A stretch of DNA of 64,000 bases from Pseudomonas orientalis. Lineage in GTDB: Bacteria > Pseudomonadota > Gammaproteobacteria > Pseudomonadales > Pseudomonadaceae. This document shows positions 27,123 to 38,802 of this stretch, in pieces. The first letter of the stretch is position 1; the number at the start of each line of letters is the position of its first letter. The position numbers were made by a program, and so were the translations under genes. The stretch is taken from the NCBI RefSeq assembly GCF_002934065.1, contig NZ_CP018049.1, positions 556,501 to 620,500 on the forward strand. The letters run 5' to 3'. Under the pieces are notes generated by a model, which did not search any database, had not been told where the DNA came from, and saw only the letters and a list, made by a program, of their open reading frames with translations.

Positions 27123-29032
27123 TGAGCGAATCTGTCTTGAATAGCGGCTCGCGTATCGAATTGCTCAGCCCGCGTCTGGCGAACCAGATCGCTGCGGGCG
27201 AGGTGGTTGAGCGTCCGGCCTCGGTGATCAAGGAGCTGCTGGAAAACAGCATCGACTCCGGCGCCAAGCGCATCGACGTGGACGTGGAGCAGGGCGGCGT
27301 CAAGCTGCTGCGGGTGCGGGACGATGGCAGCGGCATCTCGTCCGATGACCTGCCGCTGGCCCTGGCCCGTCACGCCACCAGCAAGATCCGCGACCTCGAA
27401 GACCTTGAGCGGGTGATGAGCCTGGGCTTTCGCGGTGAGGCCCTGGCCTCTATCAGCTCGGTGGCGCGCTTGACCCTGACCTCGCGCACACGTGGCGCCG
27501 AGCAGGCCTGGCAAGTAGAAACCGAAGGCCGCGACATGGCGCCCCGGGTCCAGCCGGCAGCTCATCCGGTGGGCACCTCGGTGGAAGTGCGCGACCTGTT
27601 CTTCAACACCCCGGCGCGGCGCAAATTCCTCAAGGCCGAAAAAACCGAATTCGACCACCTGCAGGAAGTCATCAAGCGCCTGGCCCTGGCGCGTTTCGAT
27701 GTGGCGTTCCATCTGCGCCACAACGGCAAGACCATCCTCAGCCTGCACGAAGCCAATGACGACGCCGCGCGTGCGCGGCGTGTGGCGGCAGTCTGCGGAG
27801 CCGGCTTTCTGGAGCAGGCGCTGCCCATAGAGATTGAACGCAATGGTTTGCGCCTGTGGGGTTGGGTCGGTTTGCCGACCTTCTCCCGCAGCCAGGCGGA
27901 CTTGCAGTATTTCTTCGTGAATGGCCGGGCAGTGCGCGACAAGCTGGTGGCCCATGCGGTGCGCCAGGCCTACCGCGACGTGTTGTTCAACGGGCGGCAT
28001 CCGACCTTTGTGCTGTTTTTTGAGGTCGACCCCTCGGTCGTCGATGTCAATGTGCACCCGACCAAGCATGAAGTGCGCTTCCGTGATGGGCGCATGGTGC
28101 ATGACTTCCTGTACGGCACCTTGCACCGCGCCTTGGGCGATGTGCGTCCGGATGATCAGTTGTCGGCGCCCATCGTGACGGCGGTCGTTCGCCCAAGCGG
28201 CCCTGAGGCCGGTGAGTTCGGCCCCCAGGGCGAAATGAGCCTGGCCGCCAACTTGCTGCAATCTCCGCAGCAGCCCAATTACACGGCACCCAACGCGGGC
28301 GCCGGCGCCGGTTATCAGTATCAATACACCCCGCGTCCGCAATCGACCGTGCCGGTGGCCGAGGCCCAGGCGGCGTACCGTGAGTTCTTCGCGCCGCTGC
28401 CCGGGGCCGAGCCAGGCACAGTTGCCCTGCCGGAGGGTGGCGGTGATATTCCACCGTTGGGCTACGCGCTGGCACAACTCAAGGGCATCTACATCCTTGC
28501 GGAAAATGCCCACGGCCTGGTGCTGGTGGACATGCATGCGGCTCACGAGCGGATTATGTACGAGCGCCTGAAGATCGCCATGGCCAGTGAAGGGCTCAGT
28601 GGCCAGCCACTGCTGGTGCCCGAATCCCTGGCGGTCAGCCAGCGTGAAGCCGATTGCGCCGAAGAGCACCACGGTGTGTTCCAGAAGCTGGGCTTCGAAC
28701 TGCAACGCCTGGGCCCGGAAACCCTGGCGATCCGCCAGATTCCTGCGCTGCTCAAGCAAGCCGAAGCCAACCGTCTGGTGGCCGACGTACTGGCGGACCT
28801 GATGGAGTACGGCACCAGCGACCGTATCCAGGCGCATATCAATGAACTGCTCGGCACCATGGCCTGCCACGGCGCCATCCGCGCCAACCGTCGCCTGGCC
28901 CTGCCGGAAATGAACGGCCTGCTGCGCGACATGGAAAACACCGAGCGCAGCGGCCAATGCAACCATGGCCGACCGACCTGGACCCAGATGGGCCTGGATG
29001 ATCTGGACAAACTGTTCCTGCGCGGTCGCTGA
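27122..29032 (+). CDS. mutL: DNA mismatch repair protein MutL
   Basis: Coordinates MutS recognition with strand incision. The 636-residue protein has GHKL ATPase motifs ([25 protein letters not shown]) in the first ~330 residues. The C-terminal dimerisation domain contains [12 protein letters not shown], which fits the endonuclease motif DQHA-x2-E-x4-E with Met for Gln. This MutL probably has nicking activity, in line with the absence of MutH from pseudomonads. Overlapping starts and stops link it to amiB and miaA. Confidence 0.97.
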   Translation: MSESVLNSGSRIELLSPRLANQIAAGEVVERPASVIKELLENSIDSGAKRIDVDVEQGGVKLLRVRDDGSGISSDDLPLALARHATSKIRDLEDLERVMSLGFRGEALASISSVARLTLTSRTRGAEQAWQVETEGRDMAPRVQPAAHPVGTSVEVRDLFFNTPARRKFLKAEKTEFDHLQEVIKRLALARFDVAFHLRHNGKTILSLHEANDDAARARRVAAVCGAGFLEQALPIEIERNGLRLWGWVGLPTFSRSQADLQYFFVNGRAVRDKLVAHAVRQAYRDVLFNGRHPTFVLFFEVDPSVVDVNVHPTKHEVRFRDGRMVHDFLYGTLHRALGDVRPDDQLSAPIVTAVVRPSGPEAGEFGPQGEMSLAANLLQSPQQPNYTAPNAGAGAGYQYQYTPRPQSTVPVAEAQAAYREFFAPLPGAEPGTVALPEGGGDIPPLGYALAQLKGIYILAENAHGLVLVDMHAAHERIMYERLKIAMASEGLSGQPLLVPESLAVSQREADCAEEHHGVFQKLGFELQRLGPETLAIRQIPALLKQAEANRLVADVLADLMEYGTSDRIQAHINELLGTMACHGAIRANRRLALPEMNGLLRDMENTERSGQCNHGRPTWTQMGLDDLDKLFLRGR

Positions 29033-30003
29033 TGAGTGCCTTACCCCCCGCGATCTTCCTGATGGGCCCCACGGCCGCCGGCAAGACCGACCTGGCCATC
29101 GAACTGACCAGGGTCCTGCCGTGCGAGCTGATCAGTGTGGACTCTGCCCTGGTTTACCGGGACATGGACATCGGCACGGCCAAGCCTTCGAAAGAGGTGC
29201 TGGCGCAGCATCCGCATCGGTTGATCGACATTATCGACCCGGCCCAGAGCTATTCGGCTGCGGACTTCCGTACCGACGCCCTGGCCGCCATGGCAGAGAT
29301 CACCGCGCGGGGTAACATCCCGTTGCTGGTCGGCGGCACGATGCTCTACTACAAGGCTTTGCAGGAAGGCCTGGCGGATATGCCGCCGGCCGATGCCCAG
29401 GTGCGCGCCGAACTCGAAGAAGAGGCCGCACGCCTTGGCTGGCAAGCCCTGCACGATCAGTTGGCGGCGGTGGATCCGGTGTCGGCGGCGCGCATTCACC
29501 CCAATGACCCCCAGCGTCTCTCCCGTGCCCTGGAAGTCTGGCGTGTCAGTGGCCAGACCATGACTGAACACAGGCTGAAACAAACTGCGCAAAGTGCTGA
29601 TGCAGGCGCATCTGGCCGGTCACAATTGCCCTATACTGTGGCGAACCTGGCCATCGCTCCGGCAAATCGCCAGGTGCTGCATGAACGAATTGCACAAAGA
29701 TTCACAAATATGTTGGAACAGGGGTTTGTGGAGGAGGTCGTAGCACTGCGTTCAAGAGGTAATCTGCATCCGGGGTTGCCTTCGATACGTGCTGTAGGCT
29801 ACCGCCAAGTCTGGGATCATCTGGATGGCAAGCTGACGTCAGCCGAAATGCAGGAGCGCGGCATCATTGCCACGCGCCAATTGGCGAAGCGCCAGTTCAC
29901 CTGGCTGCGCAGCTGGAGCGATTTGCACTGGCTGGACAGCCTGGACAGCGACAATCTGTCACGCGCCTTGAAATACCTGGGAACGGTCTCCATATTGAGC
30001 TGA
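29032..30003 (+). CDS. miaA: tRNA dimethylallyltransferase MiaA
   Basis: Adds a dimethylallyl group to A37 of tRNAs reading UNN codons. The 323 residues start with the P-loop [14 protein letters not shown]. Conserved [18 protein letters not shown] and [12 protein letters not shown] follow, and [11 protein letters not shown] lies near the C-terminus. The ATG overlaps the mutL stop (TGATG). hfq follows about 95 bp later, as in E. coli. Confidence 0.97.
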   Translation: MSALPPAIFLMGPTAAGKTDLAIELTRVLPCELISVDSALVYRDMDIGTAKPSKEVLAQHPHRLIDIIDPAQSYSAADFRTDALAAMAEITARGNIPLLVGGTMLYYKALQEGLADMPPADAQVRAELEEEAARLGWQALHDQLAAVDPVSAARIHPNDPQRLSRALEVWRVSGQTMTEHRLKQTAQSADAGASGRSQLPYTVANLAIAPANRQVLHERIAQRFTNMLEQGFVEEVVALRSRGNLHPGLPSIRAVGYRQVWDHLDGKLTSAEMQERGIIATRQLAKRQFTWLRSWSDLHWLDSLDSDNLSRALKYLGTVSILS

Positions 30004-30098
30004 GTCCTTGCAATTGCCGTCTATCCTTGGGGGTGTGGCGGCCATGAGCTATTTATTTTTCCGATTTTTTATTATTGATCCTTAAAGGAGTGCGGCAC

Positions 30099-30359
30099 AT
30101 GTCAAAAGGGCATTCGCTACAAGACCCTTACTTGAATACCTTACGTAAAGAGAAAGTGGGGGTTTCCATTTATCTGGTCAACGGTATCAAGTTGCAAGGT
30201 ACGATCGAGTCGTTCGACCAGTTCGTGATCCTGCTGAAAAACACCGTCAGCCAGATGGTTTACAAACACGCTATCTCGACAGTCGTCCCTGTTCGTCCAA
30301 TCCGTCTGCCTAGCGCAGCCGGTGATGAAGCAGCTGACGCTGAGCCAGGTAACGCCTGA
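30099..30359 (+). CDS. hfq: RNA chaperone Hfq
   Basis: Hexameric RNA-binding protein that pairs small RNAs with mRNAs and, with Crc, controls catabolite repression in pseudomonads. The 86 residues contain the Sm1 motif ([23 protein letters not shown]) and the Sm2 motif ([10 protein letters not shown]), with a short acidic C-terminal tail ([12 protein letters not shown]). Start at 30099 after AAAGGAGTG. Confidence 0.98.
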   Translation: MSKGHSLQDPYLNTLRKEKVGVSIYLVNGIKLQGTIESFDQFVILLKNTVSQMVYKHAISTVVPVRPIRLPSAAGDEAADAEPGNA

Positions 30360-30371
30360 TAGGAGTCTCCT

Positions 30372-31673
30372 TTGTTCTTTGAGCGCCACGGTGGTGGTGA
30401 GCGAGTAATCCTCGTTCACTTGGATGGACAGGACCCTGAGGCGCGCGAAGATCCGCAGGAGTTTCAGGAGTTGGCAAATTCGGCCGGCGCCGAGACCGTT
30501 GCGTTTTTTAACGTGCCGCGTCATCGGCCAACCGCCAAATACCTGATTGGCAGCGGCAAGGTCGAAGAATTGCGCGACCTGGTCCATGCCGAAGAAGCCG
30601 ATCTGGTGATCTTCAATCACGTCCTCACGCCGAGTCAGGAGCGTAACCTCGAACGTGTCTTCGAGTGTCGCGTGATCGACCGCACCGGCCTGATTCTCGA
30701 TATCTTCGCCCAACGCGCGCGTACCCATGAAGGCAAGCTCCAGGTCGAACTGGCCCAGCTTGACCACATGAGCACCCGGCTGGTTCGCGGCTGGACGCAC
30801 CTTGAGCGCCAGGGCGGCGGCATCGGCATGCGTGGCCCGGGTGAAACCCAGCTGGAAACCGACCGACGTCTGTTGCGGGTTCGCCTGCGCCAGATCAAGG
30901 GCCGCCTGGAGAAAGTCCGCAGCCAGCGCGAGCAATCGCGCCGTGGCCGTTCCCGTGCCGATATCCCCACCGTGTCCCTGGTGGGCTATACCAACGCGGG
31001 CAAGTCCACGCTGTTCAATAACGTCACCAAGTCGGACGTGTACGCGGCCGACCAACTGTTCGCGACGCTCGACCCGACCCTGCGCCGCCTGGATCTTGAC
31101 GACCTGGGGCCGATTGTCCTGGCCGATACGGTAGGTTTCATTCGTCATTTGCCGCACAAGCTGGTCGAGGCATTTCGGTCTACGCTCGAAGAGTCGAGCA
31201 ATTCCGACCTGCTGTTGCACGTGATCGATGCGGCCGAGCCGGATCGCATGCTGCAGATCGAGCAGGTGATGCTGGTGCTGGGCGAGATTGGTGCCCAGGA
31301 CTTGCCGATCCTCGAGGTGTATAACAAACTCGATTTGCTTGAAGGCGTCGAGCCGCAAATCCAGCGCGATGAGAATGGCAGACCCCAGCGGGTCTGGCTG
31401 TCGGCGCGTGATGGCAGTGGCCTTGAATTGCTTGAGCAAGCCATCGCCGAGTTGCTCGGCGGCGATTTGTTCGTGGGCACCTTGCGCTTGCCGCAGCGTT
31501 TTGCTCGACTGCGTGCACAGTTTTTCGAGCTGGGCGCGGTACAGAAAGAAGAACACGACGAAGAAGGTGTCAGCTTGCTGGCCGTTCGATTGCCACGCGC
31601 GGAGCTCAATCGACTGGTCAGTCGCGAGGGTGTTGTACCGGCGGAGTTCATCGAACAACACACTTTGCAATAA
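30372..31673 (+). CDS. hflX: GTPase HflX
   Basis: Ribosome-associated GTPase that rescues stalled ribosomes after stress. The 433 residues have an N-terminal HflX domain (~1-195, with GMRGPGETQLETDRR at its end) and a TRAFAC GTPase domain (GYTNAGKSTLFN, DTVGFIRHLP, NKLDL). The start is TTG at 30372 behind AGGAGTCTCC, 12 bp after hfq, so the two are probably co-transcribed. Confidence 0.96.
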   Translation: MFFERHGGGERVILVHLDGQDPEAREDPQEFQELANSAGAETVAFFNVPRHRPTAKYLIGSGKVEELRDLVHAEEADLVIFNHVLTPSQERNLERVFECRVIDRTGLILDIFAQRARTHEGKLQVELAQLDHMSTRLVRGWTHLERQGGGIGMRGPGETQLETDRRLLRVRLRQIKGRLEKVRSQREQSRRGRSRADIPTVSLVGYTNAGKSTLFNNVTKSDVYAADQLFATLDPTLRRLDLDDLGPIVLADTVGFIRHLPHKLVEAFRSTLEESSNSDLLLHVIDAAEPDRMLQIEQVMLVLGEIGAQDLPILEVYNKLDLLEGVEPQIQRDENGRPQRVWLSARDGSGLELLEQAIAELLGGDLFVGTLRLPQRFARLRAQFFELGAVQKEEHDEEGVSLLAVRLPRAELNRLVSREGVVPAEFIEQHTLQ

Positions 31674-31769
31674 AAGCCTGAGAAAGCGGTTGTGCCGCAG
31701 TAGCAGGCATTCTGTAGCATTGGTCGGCGCGCCGTGGGTGCGTCTTTGCTTTATCAGATGGAGAGCGCT

Positions 31770-32945
31770 ATGGCTTGGAATGAGCCGGGTGGCAACTCGA
31801 ATAATCAGGATCCTTGGGGTGGTAAGCGCCGCAATAATGGCGACCGCAAGGGGCCACCGGATCTCGACGAGGCCTTCCGAAAGCTGCAGGAAAGCCTGAA
31901 TGGGTTGTTCGGTGGTGGGAAAAAACGCGGTGGTGACGAGGGTGGTCGCACAAGCAAGGGCGGCGGCTATGGCCTGCTGGGCCTGGGTCTTGTCGTGCTC
32001 GCGGCCGTCTGGCTGTACAGCGCGGTCTACGTGGTGGACGAGCAGGAGCAAGCCGTCGTGCTGCGCTTCGGCAAGTATTACGAGACGGTCGGGCCAGGCC
32101 TGAACATCTATTTCCCGCCGATCGACAAGAAGTACATGGAGAACGTCACGCGTGAGCGTGCCTACACCAAGCAGGGCCAGATGCTGACTGAAGACGAGAA
32201 CATCGTCGAAGTGCCGCTGACCGTGCAGTACAAGATCACCAACCTGCAGGACTTCGTGCTGAACGTCGATCAGCCGGAAATCAGCCTGCAACACGCAACC
32301 GAAAGCGCCCTGCGCCACGTGGTCGGTTCTACCGCCATGGACCAGGTACTGACCGAAGGGCGTGAATTGATGGCCAGCGAAATCAAGGAGCGCCTCCAAC
32401 GTTTCCTCGATACCTATCGCACCGGTATCACCGTCACCCAGGTCAACGTACAGAGCGCAGCCGCACCGCGTGAAGTGCAGGAAGCCTTTGACGACGTGAT
32501 CCGCGCCCGTGAAGACGAGCAGCGTTCGCGCAACCAGGCTGAGACCTACGCCAACGGCGTGGTGCCGGAAGCTCGTGGTCAGGCCCAGCGCATCCTCGAG
32601 GATGCCAACGGTTACCGCGACGAAGTGGTCTCCCGCGCCAAGGGTGAGGCGGACCGCTTCACCAAGCTGGTTGCCGAGTACCGCAAGGCGCCCGAGGTTA
32701 CTCGTGAGCGTCTGTACCTGGACACCATGCAGGAAGTCTTCAGCAACACCAGCAAGGTTCTCGTGACCGGCAGCAAGGGCGGGCAGAACAACCTGCTGTA
32801 CCTGCCGCTGGACAAGATGATCGAAGGTGGGCGTAGCGGCACCAGCGCGCCGTCCACCGGTTCGAATGCTGCTGCCAACGAAGCGAGCGCCCGTGCGGCC
32901 GCTGACTTGCTGCAACAGCAAACACGTACCAGGGAGAGCCGTTGA
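31770..32945 (+). CDS. hflK: FtsH protease regulator HflK
   Basis: SPFH-domain protein that assembles with HflC into a membrane cage around the protease FtsH. The 391 residues begin with a Gly/Asn-rich segment (MAWNEPGGNSNNQDPWGGKR). One membrane helix follows (~70-92), then the SPFH/band-7 domain and a coiled-coil-rich C-terminus. ATG at 31770 after GGAGAGC; the frame is open to 31734. The stop overlaps the hflC start (TGATG). Confidence 0.96.
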   Translation: MAWNEPGGNSNNQDPWGGKRRNNGDRKGPPDLDEAFRKLQESLNGLFGGGKKRGGDEGGRTSKGGGYGLLGLGLVVLAAVWLYSAVYVVDEQEQAVVLRFGKYYETVGPGLNIYFPPIDKKYMENVTRERAYTKQGQMLTEDENIVEVPLTVQYKITNLQDFVLNVDQPEISLQHATESALRHVVGSTAMDQVLTEGRELMASEIKERLQRFLDTYRTGITVTQVNVQSAAAPREVQEAFDDVIRAREDEQRSRNQAETYANGVVPEARGQAQRILEDANGYRDEVVSRAKGEADRFTKLVAEYRKAPEVTRERLYLDTMQEVFSNTSKVLVTGSKGGQNNLLYLPLDKMIEGGRSGTSAPSTGSNAAANEASARAAADLLQQQTRTRESR

Positions 32946-33811
32946 TGAGCAATAAATCGCTGACCGCCCTGATTGTGGGCGTCGTCGTGGTCATCGCTGC
33001 CTGGAACTGCTTCTACATCGTCGCTCAGACCGAGCGCGCGGTGCTGCTGCAATTCGGTCGCGTGGTCCAGGCGGATGTCCAGCCGGGCCTGCATGTGAAA
33101 GTCCCCTACGTCAATCAGGTGCGCAAGTTCGACGCGCGCCTGATGACTCTGGATGCACCGACACAGCGCTTCCTGACCCTGGAAAAGAAAGCCGTGATGG
33201 TTGACGCCTACGCAAAGTGGCGCGTCAAGGATGCCGAGCGTTTCTACACCGCGACTTCCGGCCTCAAGCAGATTGCCGACGAGCGTTTGTCGCGCCGTCT
33301 GGAGTCGGGCCTGCGTGACCAGTTTGGTAAGCGCACCCTGCACGAGGTGGTATCCGGTGAACGCGATGCGCTGATGGCTGACATCACTCGTTCGCTGAAC
33401 ACCATGGCGGAGAAAGAACTGGGTATCGAAGTGGTCGATGTCCGGGTCAAGGCTATTGACCTGCCCAAGGAAGTGAACCGCAGCGTGTTCGAGCGCATGA
33501 GCACCGAGCGTGAGCGTGAAGCCCGTGAGCACCGCGCCAAGGGTAACGAGCTGGCCGAGGGTATCCGTGCGGATGCCGACCGTCAGCGCCGTGTACTGTT
33601 GGCAGAGGCCTATCGCGAGTCTGAAGAGGCTCGTGGTGATGGTGATGCTCAAGCCGCGGCGATCTACGCCAAGGCTTACGGCCAGGACCAGGAGTTCTAC
33701 GCGTTCTACCGTAGCCTGCGCGCCTACCGTGAAAGCTTCGCGAACAAGACCGACGTGCTGGTGCTGGACCCAAGCAGCGATTTCTTCCGCTACCTGGAAA
33801 AGTCCAAGTAA
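32945..33811 (+). CDS. hflC: FtsH protease regulator HflC
   Basis: Partner of HflK. The 288 residues consist of an N-terminal membrane anchor (LTALIVGVVVVIAAWNCFYI) and an SPFH domain with a long helical segment (REAREHRAKGNELAEGIRAD). Translationally coupled to hflK. Confidence 0.96.
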   Translation: MSNKSLTALIVGVVVVIAAWNCFYIVAQTERAVLLQFGRVVQADVQPGLHVKVPYVNQVRKFDARLMTLDAPTQRFLTLEKKAVMVDAYAKWRVKDAERFYTATSGLKQIADERLSRRLESGLRDQFGKRTLHEVVSGERDALMADITRSLNTMAEKELGIEVVDVRVKAIDLPKEVNRSVFERMSTEREREAREHRAKGNELAEGIRADADRQRRVLLAEAYRESEEARGDGDAQAAAIYAKAYGQDQEFYAFYRSLRAYRESFANKTDVLVLDPSSDFFRYLEKSK

Positions 33812-33900
33812 CAGGCCTGTAATTCTGTAGGACCACTCCGTCGGGCGGCTAAAATGCCTGGCGGGGTGATCCTTTCAGAAAACGGGTGTATGATGCGGCA

Positions 33901-33923
33901 GCCGGGAAATTCCCGGCTTTTTT
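33901..33923 (+). terminator. Rho-independent terminator or leader hairpin between hflC and hisZ
   Basis: GCCGGGAAATTCCCGGC followed by six T. It lies 90 bp after hflC and about 180 bp before hisZ. A TATGAT box at 33889-33894 just before it could be a -10 element, in which case the hairpin would sit at the start of the hisZ leader. The rest of the 292-bp gap shows no credible gene. Confidence 0.7.
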
Positions 33924-34103
33924 GCGTCTGCGTGTTCGATTCGGCAGGCGTGACAGGTTTTTCGAGGAAAGTGCCCGACGAGGCCGTTTGCAGGCCGTTC
34001 GTCACGTCGCTCTTGCGCGTGGTTTATGCAGGCGGCGGGTATTTTCTGCTCTACTCAAGGCTCGGCCGAGGGCTGGCCGCCCGGATCAAAGGGGAATGGC
34101 GTA

Positions 34104-35291
34104 ATGGCAACGGTAGACCGCTGGCTGCTGCCAGATGGCATCGAAGAAGTACTGCCACCAGAAGCTGCGCGTATTGAAATAGCGCGTCGCCAGGTGTTGG
34201 ATCTGTTCCAGAGCTGGGGCTACGAATTTGTCGTGACCCCGCATATCGAGTACCTGGAATCCCTGCTGACCGGCGCGGGCCAGGACCTGGATCTGCGCAC
34301 CTTCAAGGTCATCGACCCGCAATCGGGCCGGCAAATGGGTTTCCGCGCCGACATCACGCCGCAGGTGGCGCGTATCGATGCGCACACCCTGCGCCGCGAA
34401 GGCCCCAGCCGCCTGTGCTACGCCGGCAGCGTGCTGCATGCCCAGCCGCGTGCCTTGTCATCTTCACGCAGCCCGATCCAGCTGGGCGCCGAGTTGTATG
34501 GCGATGCGAGCCCGAGCAGCGACGTTGAAGTGATCAGCCTGATGCTGGCCATGCTGCAACTGGCTGATGTGCCGGACGTGCACATGGACCTGGGCCACGT
34601 GGGGATCTACCGCGGCCTGGCCCGTGCGGCCGGCTTGTCCGGTGAAGTTGAGCAACAGTTGTTCGATGCGCTGCAACGCAAGGCCATCGATGAAGTCATC
34701 GCCCTGACCGCCGGCGTGCCGGCTGAACTGGCCGACATGCTGCGTGCGCTGGTTGACCTGTGCGGCGGGCGTGAAGTGCTGGTCACTGCACGTGAGCGCC
34801 TGGCCAACGCGCCGGCGCCGGTGCTGGCCGCCCTGAACGATGTGCTGGCGATTGCCGAGCAACTGTCGGCGCGCTTCCCGCAGCTGCCTTTGTATTTTGA
34901 CCTGGGCGAGTTGCGCGGCTACCACTACCACACCGGTGTGGTGTTCGCGGTGTTCGTTCCGGGTGTTGGCCAGGCCATCGCCCAGGGTGGTCGTTATGAC
35001 GATATCGGCGCCGACTTCGGTCGCGCCCGTCCGGCCACCGGCTTTTCCACCGATTTGAAAACCCTGGTGACCCTGGGGCGTGCTGAGGTCGAGCTGCCGT
35101 CTGGTGGCATCTGGATGCCCGACAGTACGGACGCGGCACTCTGGCAGCAGGTCTGCCAGTTGCGCAGTGAGGGTCAGCGTGTCGTCCAGGCTTTGCCTGG
35201 GCAGCCATTGGCCGCCGCCCGTGAAGCGGACTGCGACCGGCAATTGATTCAGCAGAACGGGCTTTGGCAAGTATCGCCACTGGCTTCTTGA
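34104..35291 (+). CDS. hisZ: ATP phosphoribosyltransferase regulatory subunit HisZ
   Basis: A HisRS-like protein without tRNA-charging activity that activates short-form HisG in the first step of histidine synthesis. The 395 residues resemble the class II HisRS core ([37 protein letters not shown]). They lack the C-terminal anticodon-binding domain of a true HisRS. ATG at 34104; the frame is open to 34026. purA follows after about 55 bp, the order of P. aeruginosa. Confidence 0.95.
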   Translation: MATVDRWLLPDGIEEVLPPEAARIEIARRQVLDLFQSWGYEFVVTPHIEYLESLLTGAGQDLDLRTFKVIDPQSGRQMGFRADITPQVARIDAHTLRREGPSRLCYAGSVLHAQPRALSSSRSPIQLGAELYGDASPSSDVEVISLMLAMLQLADVPDVHMDLGHVGIYRGLARAAGLSGEVEQQLFDALQRKAIDEVIALTAGVPAELADMLRALVDLCGGREVLVTARERLANAPAPVLAALNDVLAIAEQLSARFPQLPLYFDLGELRGYHYHTGVVFAVFVPGVGQAIAQGGRYDDIGADFGRARPATGFSTDLKTLVTLGRAEVELPSGGIWMPDSTDAALWQQVCQLRSEGQRVVQALPGQPLAAAREADCDRQLIQQNGLWQVSPLAS

Positions 35292-36635
<1,344 letters not shown>

Positions 36636-36656
36636 TAAGCTGTTGATGTAAAAAGT

Positions 36657-36680
36657 AAAGGGCTCCTTCGGGAGCCCTTT
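36657..36680 (+). terminator. Rho-independent terminator after purA
   Basis: AAAGGGCTCC-TTCG-GGAGCCCTTT, a ten-pair stem with a stable tetraloop, 22 bp after the purA stop. Confidence 0.92.
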
Positions 36681-36774
36681 GTCGTTTCTCCCTGGCAAGC
36701 GGCACGACCCTTGCTGTGTTTCTCTTTTTCGTGGTGCTATCAATTTAATGGCACCCGTGGTGGAGGGATTTCCA

Positions 36775-38709
36775 GTGTCTGCCGTTCTCTCGTTGTTACA
36801 AAGCCGTCTGCTGCGGCCGGTGTTCGTTACCCTAGGTATCGCTCTTTTGGTGCAAGTGCTGGTGGCCGTCGCGCTGACGCGGAGCACGGTCACGGCCCTG
36901 GAGGCCGATTTGGATAATCGCCTGGGCATCGATAGCCAGAAGCTGTCCGGCGAATTGGCCCAGGCCGGCAAGGAAGTCACCTCCAGCCTGGACAGCCTGT
37001 CCACCAGCACTCGCCAGCGTCTGACTGCAGGGCTCTCCACGCGTCTTCAGCAAGAGCAGAAGCAATTGCGGGCGACCCTGGAAAAAGACCTGCAGGACTC
37101 CGCCAATGACATGGCCCAGTTGCTGGCTTCGGTGGCGCCGCGTGCCATGTGGGACAGCGACGTGCCGACATTATCGGAATTTGCCCGGCGTGCGCAGCGT
37201 AATCCCAACGTGTTGTTCGTGGTGTATGACGACGCGGCGGGCGAGCATCTGACCCGTTACCTGAACCGTGAAAATCCGATCAACCAGGCCTTGTTGGCCA
37301 AAGGCGCGGGGGAGCGTGCCCTGGATAAAGTCCTGGACGCGGCCAAGGCTGATCCTTCGGTGTATTACGTCGAGGCCTCGATCAGCCCCAACGGTGTTGA
37401 GATCGGCAAAGTCCGCATGGGGGTGTCGACCGCATCGGTCGAGGCTGACCTGCAAGCACTGGACAGCCGCTTCGCCGCGCTGATCGCCAGCGGTGATCAA
37501 CTGGTCGGCGACAGCCTCAAAGGCGCCGCGGCCGATAGCGCCGCCGCCATGGGCGCGCGCCTGCAATCGGCGCAAGTCACGGCCACGCAGATGGCGGCCA
37601 ATACCACCAGTGCGGTTCAAGAGGCTGCCGGCACCTTGCGCTGGCGTATCGGCATGGGCCTGGCGCTGGTCGGTCTCGGTGTATTGCTGCTGATCGCCAT
37701 TGTGCTCGGCCGCCGCGTCGTCAACCGCCTGAAGCTGTTGATCGCGGCCATGGATGACCTGGCGGCAGGCGAGGGTGACCTCACCAAGCGTGTACAGATC
37801 AGCAGCAAGGACGAAATTGGTGACATGGCTTCGGCGGTCAATCGTTTTGTGGATAAGTTGCAGCCCATCGTGCGCGAGGCGGGCGATGTGGCCCAGCGCA
37901 CCGGCATGGAAATCGGCGCGATGACCTTGCGCAATGCCGGTGCCGATGCGGCGGCCGGCCTGCAGCGCGACGAGGTTGCAGAAAGCCTGCGCGCACTGTC
38001 GCAAATGGCCGACGAGGCCCAGGCCGAAAGCCATGCCATGCAGGCGGCCTTGCAGCAGGTGGTGGAGATTCGCCAGGCCACGGATGAAAACTCGCGCACT
38101 TCTGCCGAAGTCGGCAGCTTGATCGAGGCATTGGCGGGGCAGGTGCAGGCTGGCTCCCAGGTGATCGAGCGGTTGGCCCAGCAAAGCGAGCAGATTGAAG
38201 TGGTGCTGACGGTGATTCACGGCATCGCCGAGCAAACCAACCTGCTGGCGCTCAATGCGGCCATCGAGGCGGCTCGTGCCGGCGAAACCGGGCGTGGTTT
38301 CGCGGTGGTCGCGGACGAGGTGCGTGCGTTGGCGAGCAAGACCCAAAGCTCCACCGGTGACATCCAGGCGCATATCGTGGCGTTGCAGCAGGGCGCGCGT
38401 GAGGCGGTGGAAACCATTGGCAAGGCTGGTCGCCAGGCCAATGAGGGCTTGCTGGTATTGCGCGACAGCGTGCGCTTGCAGCAGACCGTGCAGGCCTCGG
38501 TGGAGCAGGTGCATGCGGCGATCGGCCTGGCGACACGCGCGGCCGAGCATCAGGCCCAGGGTGCGCATGCGGTGCGTGGCCGGGTTGAGGTGATTCATGC
38601 CCAGGCTGAGCGGGCTGCGCAGGCGGTGGTCGAGACCACGGCCAGTGGTAAGGTGCTGGATGGCTTGGCGGCGCAGTTGAAGGCGAGTCTGGGGCAGTTC
38701 CGGGCTTAG
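36775..38709 (+). CDS. Methyl-accepting chemotaxis protein
   Basis: Chemoreceptor of about 644 residues. After an N-terminal membrane helix ([20 protein letters not shown]) comes a periplasmic region of ~270 residues. A second helix ([20 protein letters not shown]), a HAMP domain ([23 protein letters not shown]) and the signalling hairpin with the invariant tip ([19 protein letters not shown]) follow. GTG at 36775 follows TGGAGGG at good distance; the frame is open to 36679 inside the purA terminator. Ligand not predictable. No che genes are adjacent. Confidence 0.93.
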   Translation: MSAVLSLLQSRLLRPVFVTLGIALLVQVLVAVALTRSTVTALEADLDNRLGIDSQKLSGELAQAGKEVTSSLDSLSTSTRQRLTAGLSTRLQQEQKQLRATLEKDLQDSANDMAQLLASVAPRAMWDSDVPTLSEFARRAQRNPNVLFVVYDDAAGEHLTRYLNRENPINQALLAKGAGERALDKVLDAAKADPSVYYVEASISPNGVEIGKVRMGVSTASVEADLQALDSRFAALIASGDQLVGDSLKGAAADSAAAMGARLQSAQVTATQMAANTTSAVQEAAGTLRWRIGMGLALVGLGVLLLIAIVLGRRVVNRLKLLIAAMDDLAAGEGDLTKRVQISSKDEIGDMASAVNRFVDKLQPIVREAGDVAQRTGMEIGAMTLRNAGADAAAGLQRDEVAESLRALSQMADEAQAESHAMQAALQQVVEIRQATDENSRTSAEVGSLIEALAGQVQAGSQVIERLAQQSEQIEVVLTVIHGIAEQTNLLALNAAIEAARAGETGRGFAVVADEVRALASKTQSSTGDIQAHIVALQQGAREAVETIGKAGRQANEGLLVLRDSVRLQQTVQASVEQVHAAIGLATRAAEHQAQGAHAVRGRVEVIHAQAERAAQAVVETTASGKVLDGLAAQLKASLGQFRA

Positions 38710-38728
38710 GGTTGTCTGTGCCGGCCTC

Positions 38729-38795
38729 ATCGGGGGCAAGCCCCCTCCCACAGGTTGAAACGCATTCCAAATGTGGGAGGGGGCTTGCCCCCGAT
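38729..38795. repeat. REPIN
   Basis: Inverted REP pair between the convergent chemoreceptor and iron-permease genes. Its right end is only 8 bp from the permease stop codon. Confidence 0.9.
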
Positions 38796-38802
38796 AGCCA
38801 TC

